Shown one piece after another: positions 1 to 7,318 of a stretch of DNA of 17,337 nucleotides; position 1 is the stretch's first letter, and each line of letters starts with the position of its first letter. The translations under genes and the position numbers were made by a program. This DNA comes from Thiomargarita sp. (lineage in GTDB: Bacteria > Pseudomonadota > Gammaproteobacteria > Beggiatoales > Beggiatoaceae), in NCBI GenBank assembly GCA_023144675.1, contig JAGLFE010000299.1, positions 1 through 17,337 on the forward strand. The letters are read 5' to 3'. Below the pieces are notes generated by a model. That model saw nothing but the letters and a program-made list of their open reading frames with translations. It made no database searches and was not told the DNA's origin.

Positions 1-38
1 ATTAAGCATGATCATATCTGAGAAATCAGTATCTTTTG

Positions 39-217
39 TGTAATTGCTCACTCCCCCAACCTTTCCTATTGTATAATGGGTGATATTCTCCCAAAAGGCG
101 AGGGACTTCATTTTCATTCCCCAAAGAATTTCTTAAATATTTCCCTCCTAGCAGGGGGAATTGAGGGGGGGGAGTTTATTACCTAATTATAGGATTCTAG
201 GGTAGTGAGCAATTACA
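39..217. repeat. MITE-like inverted-repeat element
   Basis: A perfect 14-bp terminal inverted repeat bounds 179 bp: tgtaattgctcact at 39-52 and its reverse complement at 204-217. The interior is non-coding. It holds C- and G-rich blocks (51-58, 112-120, 154-180) that look like a decayed stem-loop, with the ccctcc and aggggg tracts near 143-160 facing each other. No transposase, and no clear target-site duplication beside the arms. The interior style resembles C-rich/G-rich palindromic repeats common between genes of filamentous sulfur bacteria and cyanobacteria; that resemblance is from memory. This accounts for most of the first 301 bases, where no gene is seen. Confidence 0.55.
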
Positions 218-260
218 TTAAAAGGTAAAAAATTTTACTAAAAAATGACAAATATAAATA

Positions 261-286
261 GGGTAAAATTAAATCGCTCTTTACCC
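261..286 (-). terminator. possible terminator of the toxin-antitoxin operon
   Basis: A 7-bp stem (gggtaaa at 261-267, tttaccc at 280-286) with a 12-nt loop lies just after the toxin stop codon. On the minus strand it is followed by a T-rich but interrupted stretch (260 downwards). The stem has only three G:C pairs, so it would be a weak intrinsic terminator. Confidence 0.35.
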
Positions 287-301
287 GTCGATAATCGTCC
301 T

Positions 302-595
302 CTAAGATAAAGTTAGAATATTTTCAATTCCTAATCTATTCATAATGCGTCCACATCCTATAAATTTTATAATCTTTTCATTCTCAAATATTTCATAAAC
401 TAATGTGTGTTGTTTATTGATTCGTCTTGATAATTTACCTTTTAAATTACCAGTAAGATGTTCATATTTAGGTGGATATTTCAGAGGTTCTAATTTTATT
501 ATGGTTAATAGATTCTCTACCTTTAATTTTAGTCCACTAGTTGCTATTTTTTTAGCATCCTTCTGAGCTTGAGGAGAAAATAATAGTTGGTACAT
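302..595 (-). pseudogene. Txe/YoeB-family mRNA interferase toxin, C-terminus frameshifted
   Basis: The product resembles YoeB/Txe toxins, ribosome-dependent endoribonucleases that cleave mRNA in the A site and are held inactive by a partner antitoxin. Visible family features, numbered from the ATG at 595, are the PPKYEHLTGNLKG segment (about 41-53), SRRINKQH (56-63) and LVYEI. The family normally ends in a motif like MWTHYE carrying the catalytic His and Tyr. Here the open frame instead ends IGCGRIMNRLG and runs to a stop at 302. The expected MWTHYE plus a TAG stop is present at 336-356 in another frame, so one base appears lost near 357-360. Restored, the protein would be about 86 aa, the usual length. 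The HRLVY motif also reads HTLVY, losing an Arg that aligns with a catalytic residue of E. coli YoeB. The ATG at 595 is preferred over upstream GTG/TTG codons because it starts 2 nt after the antitoxin stop. The gene may be truly inactive, or the frameshift may be a sequencing error. Confidence 0.8.
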
Positions 596-597
596 AA

Positions 598-816
598 TCA
601 CCAATCCAATTTATCTTCAGTAATATAATTTTTCATAGGACTTTTAGAATCTTCTATTATACTGTCTTCCATTCCTTTTATGCTTTTTAAAAAATCATCA
701 TCTGTTTGATAAGTCATTTTATCAAGTATTTCAATTTCATTTTTTGAGAAATGATTTAATAACCATAAAAATTTTTCATTTATACTATCTTCTATTTTTA
801 ACGTTATAGTTTGCAT
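598..816 (-). CDS. putative antitoxin of the Txe/YoeB-type module
   Basis: A 72-aa acidic protein directly upstream of the toxin on the same strand, ending 2 nt before the toxin ATG. This is the usual antitoxin-first order with translational coupling. The N-terminus MQTITLKIEDSINEKFLWLL has the short beta-strand then helix look of small antitoxin DNA-binding domains. The C-terminal half (SIKGMEDSI, then a tail ending DKLDW) resembles toxin-wrapping tails seen in antitoxins paired with Txe-like toxins. The fold (ribbon-helix-helix or Phd/YefM-like) cannot be decided by eye. If typical, it neutralises the toxin and represses its own promoter. It appears intact although its partner is frameshifted. 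Confidence 0.7.
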   Translation of the reverse strand: MQTITLKIEDSINEKFLWLLNHFSKNEIEILDKMTYQTDDDFLKSIKGMEDSIIEDSKSPMKNYITEDKLDW

Positions 817-850
817 AATTAAATCTATCTTTTTTTATTATTTCATGATA

Positions 851-879
851 CTAATACTATTCTTCACCCCCACCGTCAA
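851..879 (-). promoter_or_regulatory. candidate sigma-70 promoter of the antitoxin-toxin operon
   Basis: On the minus strand a TTGACG -35 box (874-879) and a TATTAG -10 box (851-856) are separated by exactly 17 bp. This would start transcription about 28 nt before the antitoxin ATG. The -35 box matches consensus at five of six positions. Confidence 0.5.
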
Positions 880-922
880 GGTCGAGTGCAAGGCAAAGTT
901 AGAATTAGTTTATGGTTTGTTT

Positions 923-952
923 GGTGGGCAACAATAAAACGTGTTGCACACC
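923..952. repeat. imperfect palindrome in the TA-slt gap
   Basis: ggtgggcaaca at 923-933 faces its near-complement at 942-952 (10 of 11 pairs) around an 8-nt loop. The first ten bases, ggtgggcaac, recur at 1088-1097, at the start of a second palindrome in the same gap. It lies in 817-1130, where no convincing gene is present. It looks like a dispersed intergenic repeat rather than a terminator, since no T-tract follows on either strand. Confidence 0.45.
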
Positions 953-1085
953 CTACCCAGCTATCTATCACAGCAAATTTAACAAAAAAGTTTTGGAATC
1001 TAAAGCTTCGATATTTTTTTCAAACAAACATAAAGGTTTTAACTCCATACTTCTTAGTAAGTAATTACCAAATTTTTTGATAACG

Positions 1086-1117
1086 TAGGTGGGCAACTAT
1101 TTATTTTTACCCACCTA
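1086..1117. repeat. palindrome downstream of slt, possible transcript end
   Basis: An 8-bp perfect stem (taggtggg at 1086-1093, cccaccta at 1110-1117) with a 16-nt loop sits 13 bp past the slt stop codon. It could stabilise or end the slt mRNA, but no clean T-tract follows on the minus strand. Its left arm shares ggtgggcaac with the palindrome at 923-952. Confidence 0.4.
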
Positions 1118-1130
1118 AAATATAATTACT

Positions 1131-3164
1131 TTATTTTTGTGTAATATTAGTAACTAAAAGTTTATTTGTCTTCGATATTTCCTGACTATACAAACTATTA
1201 GCGCATTGTTCATCATAATTAAGTCCAATTCTAAGTGGTTGATATTCAGACTTATTGAGCTGATATTCAAATAATCTAGTATAAAATAACACTCTACGTA
1301 CATAAGTGCGGGTTTCATTAAATGGAATCAATTCCACCCATAAATCAGGAGCAACACAACTATGTTTTTTTGCCCAACGCACTGCTCGACCAGGACCAGC
1401 ATTATAAGCCGCAGTAGCTAACATATAATTGCCATCAAAACGATCTAACATCTGCCGTAAATATCCAGTACCCAAATTGACATTAGTTTCAACATTTAAA
1501 ATATCACTAGTTTTTTTCAACTTAATATTTAATTTTTTAGCTACTAAACGTCCAGTTGCTGGCATTAATTGCATCAAACCCATTGCACCAGCATGAGAAC
1601 GTACTTTACTCATAAACAAACTTTCTTGGCGAATAATTCCATACGCCCATGATAAATCAACTCCTTGTTTTTTAGCACTTTTAGATAATTCAGCATAAAA
1701 AGCCAGTGGAAAACGTACATCTAAATCATCATAATGACTTGCTTTAGCCGCTGTAATAATAGCTCGATCATGCCAACCCCAACGGTGGGCTAATTTAGCT
1801 GCTATGGCTCGTTGTGTTTTCGATAACTTATTAATTGCATAATGCCATTCACGCCTAGCGTTAAGTAACCATTTTTCAGTAGCATAAGCTTGACTTAATA
1901 AATAAAATTCATAGGCGGCGGCTATACTTTTTTTCGCCATCAATGTTGAAAAATCTTGTGAATTTGCTGAAATAGGATGATGTTGCATTTTATAAGGTAG
2001 ATTAATTTTATCAGCCGCAAGAAAACCATAATAATCCCGTTCATTGGCTAATCGTTTATAAATCGTATTAGCTTTATTGGATTTACCCATTTCTTCTAAA
2101 GCGCGCGCTAACCAATATTGCCATTGTAAACGTGCTTGTTCCTTTGTTGACAGTTCCATAATAAAGTCCGCAAGAGCAACCCAATTTTGTTTTTCTAAAG
2201 CTAAATAAATACGAGTCTGACTGAGTTTTTTATCCAAATAATCTTTATTAACTGTAGTTAGCCAAACAAAGGCATCTTTTCGATCCTGCTTCGCACTTGC
2301 AAGGGCAAAAGCATATTGCAATTCCCCAATTTGTTCTGCTGAAAACGCATAATCTTTTTGAAAATCTTGCCAATATTTCACTGCCAAATCAAACTTATTT
2401 TTAGCCAACTGCTTAATGCCATGTGTAATAATATTACGAACAATAGGTAAATTAGGATAGTTAAAATTAGCTAATGTTTGAGCTGGTTTATAATGTACTG
2501 CTTTCCAACGAGTTATCCAATATTTATCAGCTGGATCACTAAATCGTTTGGCTAAAGCAACAGCTAAAGTAACTCGTCCTTTTTCCAAAGCGAGTTGAAT
2601 TCGTTGCCATAAAAGTACGTCAGTAATTAACTTATTGTCATACAAATAATCAAAAGCAAAATCACAATTTTTAGGTTGCGATTTACCTACTAACCAAAGC
2701 TTTTTTGCATCTCGAACGGCATTATAGGTATCATGTTGGGTAATTAATCTCGCCTGAATGTAATCACATTGCAAAGCCACCGATTTTTGAGGTGCATAAA
2801 ACCAAATAAAATTTTCCCAATTTTTTATAGTGGCTAATTTATTTAACCATTGTTTACGTAAAGTATTTCCGAAATAAGTATTACCATAGCGATTTAAAAA
2901 AGTATTTATTTCTGTCGTACTTACTTTATCCAATCTTGGTTTTAAATATAAGTATTGGAGATAATGGTGCAGTGGATAATTCTGTAGTTGTTTGGCAAGG
3001 GAATGAAATGTAGAAATATCCTCGCTTTGAAGCGCATGATACGCTTTATAAAACATTTGCTGTTGATGCCCAACCCCACTAGTTGCACAAACATTAAGAC
3101 TGATTAACCCTAAAAAAAAGCTGGTATATAAAAAACGGTGCATGATTAAATATTGTTTTAGCAA
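1131..3164 (-). CDS. slt: soluble lytic murein transglycosylase, Slt70 family
   Basis: Cleaves the MurNAc-GlcNAc bond of peptidoglycan to form 1,6-anhydro ends; acts in the periplasm in wall turnover. The 677-aa protein is close to the family's length of about 645. Residues 1-27 form a signal peptide with a hydrophobic core and an Ala-containing cleavage site (VCA). Residues 30-490 are helical, superhelix-like sequence typical of the doughnut (U and L) domains. The C-terminal catalytic domain (about 495-640) has IIRQESLF with catalytic Glu514, then AGAMGLMQLMPATG (525-538) and AYNAGPGR (586-593). The start is probably the TTG at 3164: GGAG lies 8 nt upstream, while the first ATG, seven codons later, has no nearby Shine-Dalgarno sequence. 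Either start leaves a signal peptide. It is transcribed alone, divergently from the MORN-lysozyme pair. Confidence 0.93.
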   Translation of the reverse strand: MLKQYLIMHRFLYTSFFLGLISLNVCATSGVGHQQQMFYKAYHALQSEDISTFHSLAKQLQNYPLHHYLQYLYLKPRLDKVSTTEINTFLNRYGNTYFGNTLRKQWLNKLATIKNWENFIWFYAPQKSVALQCDYIQARLITQHDTYNAVRDAKKLWLVGKSQPKNCDFAFDYLYDNKLITDVLLWQRIQLALEKGRVTLAVALAKRFSDPADKYWITRWKAVHYKPAQTLANFNYPNLPIVRNIITHGIKQLAKNKFDLAVKYWQDFQKDYAFSAEQIGELQYAFALASAKQDRKDAFVWLTTVNKDYLDKKLSQTRIYLALEKQNWVALADFIMELSTKEQARLQWQYWLARALEEMGKSNKANTIYKRLANERDYYGFLAADKINLPYKMQHHPISANSQDFSTLMAKKSIAAAYEFYLLSQAYATEKWLLNARREWHYAINKLSKTQRAIAAKLAHRWGWHDRAIITAAKASHYDDLDVRFPLAFYAELSKSAKKQGVDLSWAYGIIRQESLFMSKVRSHAGAMGLMQLMPATGRLVAKKLNIKLKKTSDILNVETNVNLGTGYLRQMLDRFDGNYMLATAAYNAGPGRAVRWAKKHSCVAPDLWVELIPFNETRTYVRRVLFYTRLFEYQLNKSEYQPLRIGLNYDEQCANSLYSQEISKTNKLLVTNITQK

Positions 3165-3510
3165 AATTAAGTCTCCGGTCGATAAGATTAATTAAATTAT
3201 TTTTTTAAGATTGACTTATTCTTAAATTTAATTGTTATATTATATAATAATTTAAATATATTTAATAAATTAGTTTAAATAGTATTTGTAAATTATTGAT
3301 TTTAGTTTATAATTGTTTGTAAATTATTTTAATAAATAACAGGATATGTTATATTTAACTTAAAAAGTTTTAAGTAAAATTCTTAATTTATTTAAAATAA
3401 CTACCAAGTTTTTTTGTCATTTAAATAAAAAATCTTGATTGACTATAAATAGATTGTCTTTATTGGGATGAAAAAATTTTCATAAATCGAAACAAAATTT
3501 AGGAATTGTT
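3165..3510. other. AT-rich divergent intergenic region
   Basis: No gene or RNA is recognisable here. The stretch should carry the divergent promoters of slt and of the MORN lipoprotein gene, but its near-pure A/T content prevents a confident box assignment. A 13-bp direct repeat (tttgtaaattatt) occurs at 3285-3297 and 3316-3328, 31 bp apart. AGGA at 3501-3504 is the ribosome binding site of the gene at 3511. Confidence 0.5.
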
Positions 3511-4167
3511 ATGTTTTTACATTATAAAATATTTTTTCTTATTAGTATAATTATTTTAATTATGACTAATTGTAGTTTAATTTCCCCAACTGGGTCTAGT
3601 TATACAAATGATTCAAAAATCGTTCCAAAAGATAATTGTTTTCAAGAAAATAAGCTACCTGAAATACCTAGACAAAGTTGTGCCGTGAATTTAGCCGATT
3701 TACAAGCTCATTATGCAGGAGAATGTAAAAATGGCAAAGCCGATGGTGCTGGTTTAGCTATTGGTAAACATATTTATGAAGGTCAATTTGTCAATGGTTT
3801 ACCGCATGGGCAAGGTACTTGGACTTGGGTTGATAAAAAATGTTTTACTGGCAAGTTTATAAATGGCATTGCTCAAGTTCCTCATACAGGTTGTGAGGTA
3901 GTGGATATACGTTTACGTGGTCAATATATTGGAAAATGTAACGTTAATAATCAAGCACATGGACAAGGCAAAGCGGTAGGCATTGATAAATATCAAGGTG
4001 AATTTTTTAATGGCACTCCTAATGGTAAAGGTACATATATTTGGACTAATGGCGACCGTTTTATTGGGCAGTTTAAAAATGGTCAAATGCACGGTCGTGG
4101 CGTGATGAAATATATCGATGGATATGATGAAATTGGTAAATGGACTCGTGGACAATTGGTTAAATAA
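3511..4167 (+). CDS. MORN-repeat lipoprotein
   Basis: A 218-aa protein with a very hydrophobic N-terminus (residues 4-18) followed by IMTNC, so Cys21 is a plausible lipidation site. The lipobox is imperfect, and a plain signal peptide or anchor is the alternative. From about residue 66 to the end it is built of roughly six MORN-type units with the Y-x-G-x-x-x-x-G-x-x-x-G-x-G pattern, for example YEGQFVNGLPHGQG (89-102), YQGEFFNGTPNGKG (161-174) and FIGQFKNGQMHGRG (184-197). Besides Cys21 it has Cys at 43, 57, 72, 111, 128 and 143, consistent with disulfides in the periplasm. Start: AGGA lies 6 nt before the ATG. A goose-type lysozyme homologue begins 57 bp downstream on the same strand, so the two are probably cotranscribed. 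MORN repeats are generic binding or scaffold units; the partner is unknown. An immunity or localisation role toward the neighbouring lysozyme is a hypothesis. Confidence 0.75.
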   Translation: MFLHYKIFFLISIIILIMTNCSLISPTGSSYTNDSKIVPKDNCFQENKLPEIPRQSCAVNLADLQAHYAGECKNGKADGAGLAIGKHIYEGQFVNGLPHGQGTWTWVDKKCFTGKFINGIAQVPHTGCEVVDIRLRGQYIGKCNVNNQAHGQGKAVGIDKYQGEFFNGTPNGKGTYIWTNGDRFIGQFKNGQMHGRGVMKYIDGYDEIGKWTRGQLVK

Positions 4168-4224
4168 GTAAAAGTTTTTGTTTAATAATGATAAATTTTT
4201 TGACTATTTTTTGAGGATATTATT

Positions 4225-4899
4225 ATGGATAGACCTAATCGGTCAGGTAGAATTGCATCTTGGTTTGAGCGTATATTTGGAAAAACATTACCGCCTCAAA
4301 TTCCTAAACCTAGATCAAGCGGAAACTTTAATACCATTTTTGACTATAACAATCCAACCATGCTCAAGCAATTAAATGAGGCGAAAAGATATAAAAAAGT
4401 TATAGAAGATGCGGCACGGAGATATGATATTGCTCCATCTATAATTTGCGGTATTGGTTCGCGTGAATCACATTGGGGATTAGCTTTAACGCCAAAAGGT
4501 CCTAGTGGTAGAGGTGATTTTGCTCGTCGCCGTCCTCGTGGTGAAAGATATACGCCAGAACCTTTGGATGGTCCTGGTTATGGACGTGGATTATTGCAAA
4601 TTGATTATGATTGGCATGAAATTGCCCGGATTGGAAAATGGTATAAGCCAAGAGAAAATATCATGTATGGTTGTAACTTATTAAATAAATCCCGAAATTT
4701 TTTTGAAGGCAAAACTAACATTAATTTAAATGATGAATCTTTATTGCGAGCCATGTTAGCTTCTTACAATGGCGGGGCAACGGCTACTTTTAATGCAATC
4801 AAAGCTGGAAAGGATGTTGATGCGAGTACTACTGGTAGAGATTATTCTAAAGATGTATTAAATCGTAGCGGCTGGTTTCAACTACATGGATGGGGATGA
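4225..4899 (+). CDS. goose-type (GEWL-like) lysozyme homologue, probable muramidase
   Basis: A 224-aa protein whose central part matches the goose-type lysozyme/SLT fold. VIEDAARRYDIAPSIICGIG leads into SRESHWG with the expected catalytic Glu81. Then come GDF (Asp98), GYGRGLLQID (118-127, Asp127), a helix with KPRENIMYGCNLL (141-153) and the late ASYNGG motif (179-184). In goose lysozyme a Glu and two Asp residues occupy comparable places. The likely activity is hydrolysis of MurNAc-GlcNAc bonds. No signal peptide or membrane segment is visible: the N-terminus is basic (MDRPNRSGR) and then Pro-rich up to about residue 30. Export would need another route, such as phage-type lysis or a secretion system. 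Start supported by GAGGA 7 nt before the ATG. It follows the MORN lipoprotein gene closely. Alternatives are a domesticated phage endolysin or a type VI-like muramidase effector. Confidence 0.72.
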   Translation: MDRPNRSGRIASWFERIFGKTLPPQIPKPRSSGNFNTIFDYNNPTMLKQLNEAKRYKKVIEDAARRYDIAPSIICGIGSRESHWGLALTPKGPSGRGDFARRRPRGERYTPEPLDGPGYGRGLLQIDYDWHEIARIGKWYKPRENIMYGCNLLNKSRNFFEGKTNINLNDESLLRAMLASYNGGATATFNAIKAGKDVDASTTGRDYSKDVLNRSGWFQLHGWG

Positions 4900-4916
4900 G
4901 AATTCAATCAATATAA

Positions 4917-4952
4917 TTTAACCCCTAATATACTACTATAAAGGGGGTTAAA
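4917..4952. terminator. hairpin after the lysozyme gene, possible terminator
   Basis: A 9-bp perfect stem (tttaacccc at 4917-4925, ggggttaaa at 4944-4952) with an 18-nt loop begins 17 bp past the lysozyme stop codon. The position suits a transcript end for the MORN-lysozyme unit. The usual T-tract is missing, so it may instead be an mRNA-stabilising hairpin or repeat. Confidence 0.4.
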
Positions 4953-4969
4953 GATAAATTTCTGGAATC

Positions 4970-5148
4970 CTAAACAAAGTAGACTTAAAACATTGAATAA
5001 TGGTAACTATATACCAAGAAATACGTATAAAATGTAGCACCAATCGTGTTAAAATTTTTCGTATTTAAAGTTTAATTGGTAGATAGTTACGAATAATATT
5101 GGGCTACGCTTGGCTAACCCAACCTACATAATTATTTACTTTGTTTAG
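4970..5148. repeat. nested inverted-repeat element (MITE-like)
   Basis: Outer perfect 12-bp arms (ctaaacaaagta at 4970-4981, complement at 5137-5148) enclose inner arms of 15 bp with one mismatch (5003-5017 and 5076-5090). A further 7-bp pair (aaatacg at 5019-5025, cgtattt at 5060-5066) lies inside these. The strand could thus fold into one long interrupted hairpin. A separate small palindrome near 5099-5122 (ttggg ... cccaa) resembles widespread gctacgc/taaccc-type intergenic repeats. It is non-coding and explains most of the 311-bp gap between lysozyme and pnp, which converge here. Confidence 0.5.
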
Positions 5149-5191
5149 AACTACCTTGATTTTAAATAAAGACTTCTTAATTTGGTAAATA

Positions 5192-5208
5192 ACTTATTTA
5201 CAATAAGT
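5192..5208 (-). terminator. weak stem-loop just after pnp
   Basis: A 7-bp A/T-rich stem (acttatt at 5192-5198, aataagt at 5202-5208) with a 3-nt loop lies immediately past the pnp stop codon. It could mark the 3' end of the rimP-pnp operon but is low in G:C pairs and has only a short T-rich follow-up. Confidence 0.25.
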
Positions 5209-5210
5209 AA

Positions 5211-7286
5211 TTATAAAGCTGCTTTCATACTGAGACGAATTCGACCTTGTTTATCAATTTCAAGGACTTTAACTTTAACCACATCGCCCTCTTTTAATTT
5301 ATCACTAACTTTTTCAACACGTTCTGAACTAATTTGTGAAATGTGAACTAAACCATCTCTACCAGGTGGTATGGTTACAAATGCACCGAAATCCATTAAT
5401 TTAACTACTTTACCCTCATATATTCTACCTACTTCAACTTCAGCAGTAAGAATTTCTATTTGACGACGTGCTTCCTCTCCAGCTTGCAAATCAATAGAAG
5501 CTATTTTTACCAAACCATTATCATTAATATCAACGCTAGTTCCAGTTTCATCAGTGATATTACGAATGGTTGCTCCACCTTTACCAATAACATCACGAAT
5601 TTTATTAGGATTAATTTGGAAAGTTAAAATACGTGGTGCATGTTTTGACATTTCATCACGTGGATTAGCCAGTTCTTGTTGCATAATTTCCAGTATATGC
5701 AAACGTCCTTCTTTAGCTTGATCCAATGCAGATTCCATAATTTCACGGGTAATGCCATCAATCTTAATATCCATCTGTAAAGCAGTAACACCTGCCGTAG
5801 TACCAGCAACTTTAAAATCCATGTCGCCGAGATGATCTTCATCACCCATAATATCGGACAAAACTACAAATTTATCACCTTCCTTAATCAATCCCATTGC
5901 AATACCTGCAACTGGTGATTTAATAGGAACAGCAGCATCCATCAACGCTAAACTAGCCCCACAAACTGTAGCCATAGAACTAGAACCATTTGATTCAGTA
6001 ATTTCTGAGACTAAACGGATAGAATAAGGAAAATCTTCTAAAGTTGGCATAACCGCTTGCACACCTCGTCTAGCTAAACGACCATGTCCTATTTCTCGCC
6101 GTTTAGGAGTTCCAGTCCGTCCAATTTCACCAACACAATAAGGAGGAAAATTATAATGTAACATAAAACCATCTTTATATTCACCCTCCAAAGCATCAAT
6201 AATTTGAGAATCCCGTTCGGTGCCAAGAGTCGTAACAACCAATGCTTGAGTTTCTCCCCGAGTAAATAAGGCAGAACCGTGAGTACGTGGCAAAACCCCT
6301 GTACGAATAGTAATTGGGCGAACTTCTTTATGATTGCGTCCACCAATTCGAGGTTTGTTAGCTAAAATATCACCTCGCACAATAGTTTTTTCCAAGATTT
6401 CTAATACACTAATAATTTGCTTGTCAGTCCAATTCCCAGATTCAACTAAATTAGTTCTTATTTCCTGATTAATTGTGCTTACCGTTCGTTGACGCAGTAA
6501 TTTATCTTGAATCTTATAAGCTTTACGTAAACGTTGTTCACCTAATTCATTAACTTGTTTAGTTAAACTTTCATCTATTAATTTTGGTTGCCAATCCCAA
6601 ACAGGTTTAGCGGCAACATTAGCTAATTCTTGGATTTCCTTAATAACAATTTGCATTTGTTGATGCCCAAACATTACCGCCCCTAACATCACTTCTTCGC
6701 TAAGTTCAATAGCTTCAGATTCCACCATTAATACCGCATTTTCCGTTCCAGCGACTACCAATTCTAATTTTGAAGACTCTAACTGCTTAAAAGTAGGATT
6801 GAGAATATATTCACCATCAACATAACCGACTCGTGCAGCCCCCAAAGCTCCTTTAAAAGGTAATCCTGAAAGCATAACCGCCGCCGAAGCTCCAATTAAT
6901 GCTGGAATATCAGGATCAATTTCTGGGTCTAAAGACATCACCATAGCTATAATTTGTACTTCTTGACTAAAACCAGCTGGAAATAGAGGACGTAACGGGC
7001 GGTCAATTAATCGTGAAGTTAAAATTTCTTTCTCACTAGGACGACCTTCACGTTTAAGAAAATTACCAGGAATACGACCTGCTGCATAAATGCGTTCTCG
7101 ATAATCAATGGTTAATGGAAAAAAGTCTTTATCATTAACTGCTTCTCTATTTCCAACCACAGTAACTAATACGACAGTATCTCCCATACTTACAATAACC
7201 GCACCATCAGCTTGACGAGCAATTTCTCCCGTTTCGATGGTAATGCTATGTTGACCGTACTGAAATATTTTTTTATGAAAAGCCAT
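5211..7286 (-). CDS. pnp: polyribonucleotide nucleotidyltransferase (PNPase)
   Basis: A 3'-to-5' phosphorolytic exoribonuclease, trimeric, releasing nucleoside diphosphates; acts in mRNA decay and RNA quality control. The 691-aa protein contains a first RNase PH-like core (about 10-145), with the RNA-contacting GRIPGNFLKREGRPSE segment (70-85). A helical linker (about 150-310) and a second, catalytic RNase PH core (about 315-545) follow. The catalytic core has the phosphate-binding SSS (435-437) and metal-binding Asp484 and Asp490 in GDEDHLGDMDF. Next come a KH domain (about 553-610, IGKGGATI at 567-574) and an S1 domain (about 620-690). The protein stops directly after S1, so it lacks the roughly 20-residue tail of E. 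coli PNPase (711 aa). It is the last gene of the operon, 244 bp after rpsO. A palindrome just upstream may take part in leader processing. Confidence 0.97.
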   Translation of the reverse strand: MAFHKKIFQYGQHSITIETGEIARQADGAVIVSMGDTVVLVTVVGNREAVNDKDFFPLTIDYRERIYAAGRIPGNFLKREGRPSEKEILTSRLIDRPLRPLFPAGFSQEVQIIAMVMSLDPEIDPDIPALIGASAAVMLSGLPFKGALGAARVGYVDGEYILNPTFKQLESSKLELVVAGTENAVLMVESEAIELSEEVMLGAVMFGHQQMQIVIKEIQELANVAAKPVWDWQPKLIDESLTKQVNELGEQRLRKAYKIQDKLLRQRTVSTINQEIRTNLVESGNWTDKQIISVLEILEKTIVRGDILANKPRIGGRNHKEVRPITIRTGVLPRTHGSALFTRGETQALVVTTLGTERDSQIIDALEGEYKDGFMLHYNFPPYCVGEIGRTGTPKRREIGHGRLARRGVQAVMPTLEDFPYSIRLVSEITESNGSSSMATVCGASLALMDAAVPIKSPVAGIAMGLIKEGDKFVVLSDIMGDEDHLGDMDFKVAGTTAGVTALQMDIKIDGITREIMESALDQAKEGRLHILEIMQQELANPRDEMSKHAPRILTFQINPNKIRDVIGKGGATIRNITDETGTSVDINDNGLVKIASIDLQAGEEARRQIEILTAEVEVGRIYEGKVVKLMDFGAFVTIPPGRDGLVHISQISSERVEKVSDKLKEGDVVKVKVLEIDKQGRIRLSMKAAL

Positions 7287-7318
7287 ATTGGATTCTTTTA
7301 TTAATTTGATTTTTTATT

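Noticed and set aside
596..604. GTG and TTG codons upstream of the toxin ATG
   Set aside because: They overlap the antitoxin stop codon and add only residues not expected in the family; the ATG at 595 gives the standard N-terminus.
886..1080. 64-codon open frame on the plus strand
   Set aside because: It runs across two palindromic intergenic repeats, has no ribosome binding site and a composition unlike a protein (many W/F/K with no pattern).
3913..4155. 80-codon frame antisense to the MORN gene
   Set aside because: Shadow of the strongly patterned MORN repeats on the other strand; no independent start signal or protein-like features.
4178..4375. 65-codon plus-strand frame overlapping the lysozyme gene
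   Set aside because: The frame at 4225 has a good Shine-Dalgarno sequence and recognisable catalytic motifs; this one is an alternate-frame shadow.
5624..6346. Two alternate-frame open stretches on the minus strand inside pnp (5624-5845, 6089-6346)
   Set aside because: PNPase motifs run uninterrupted through both regions.
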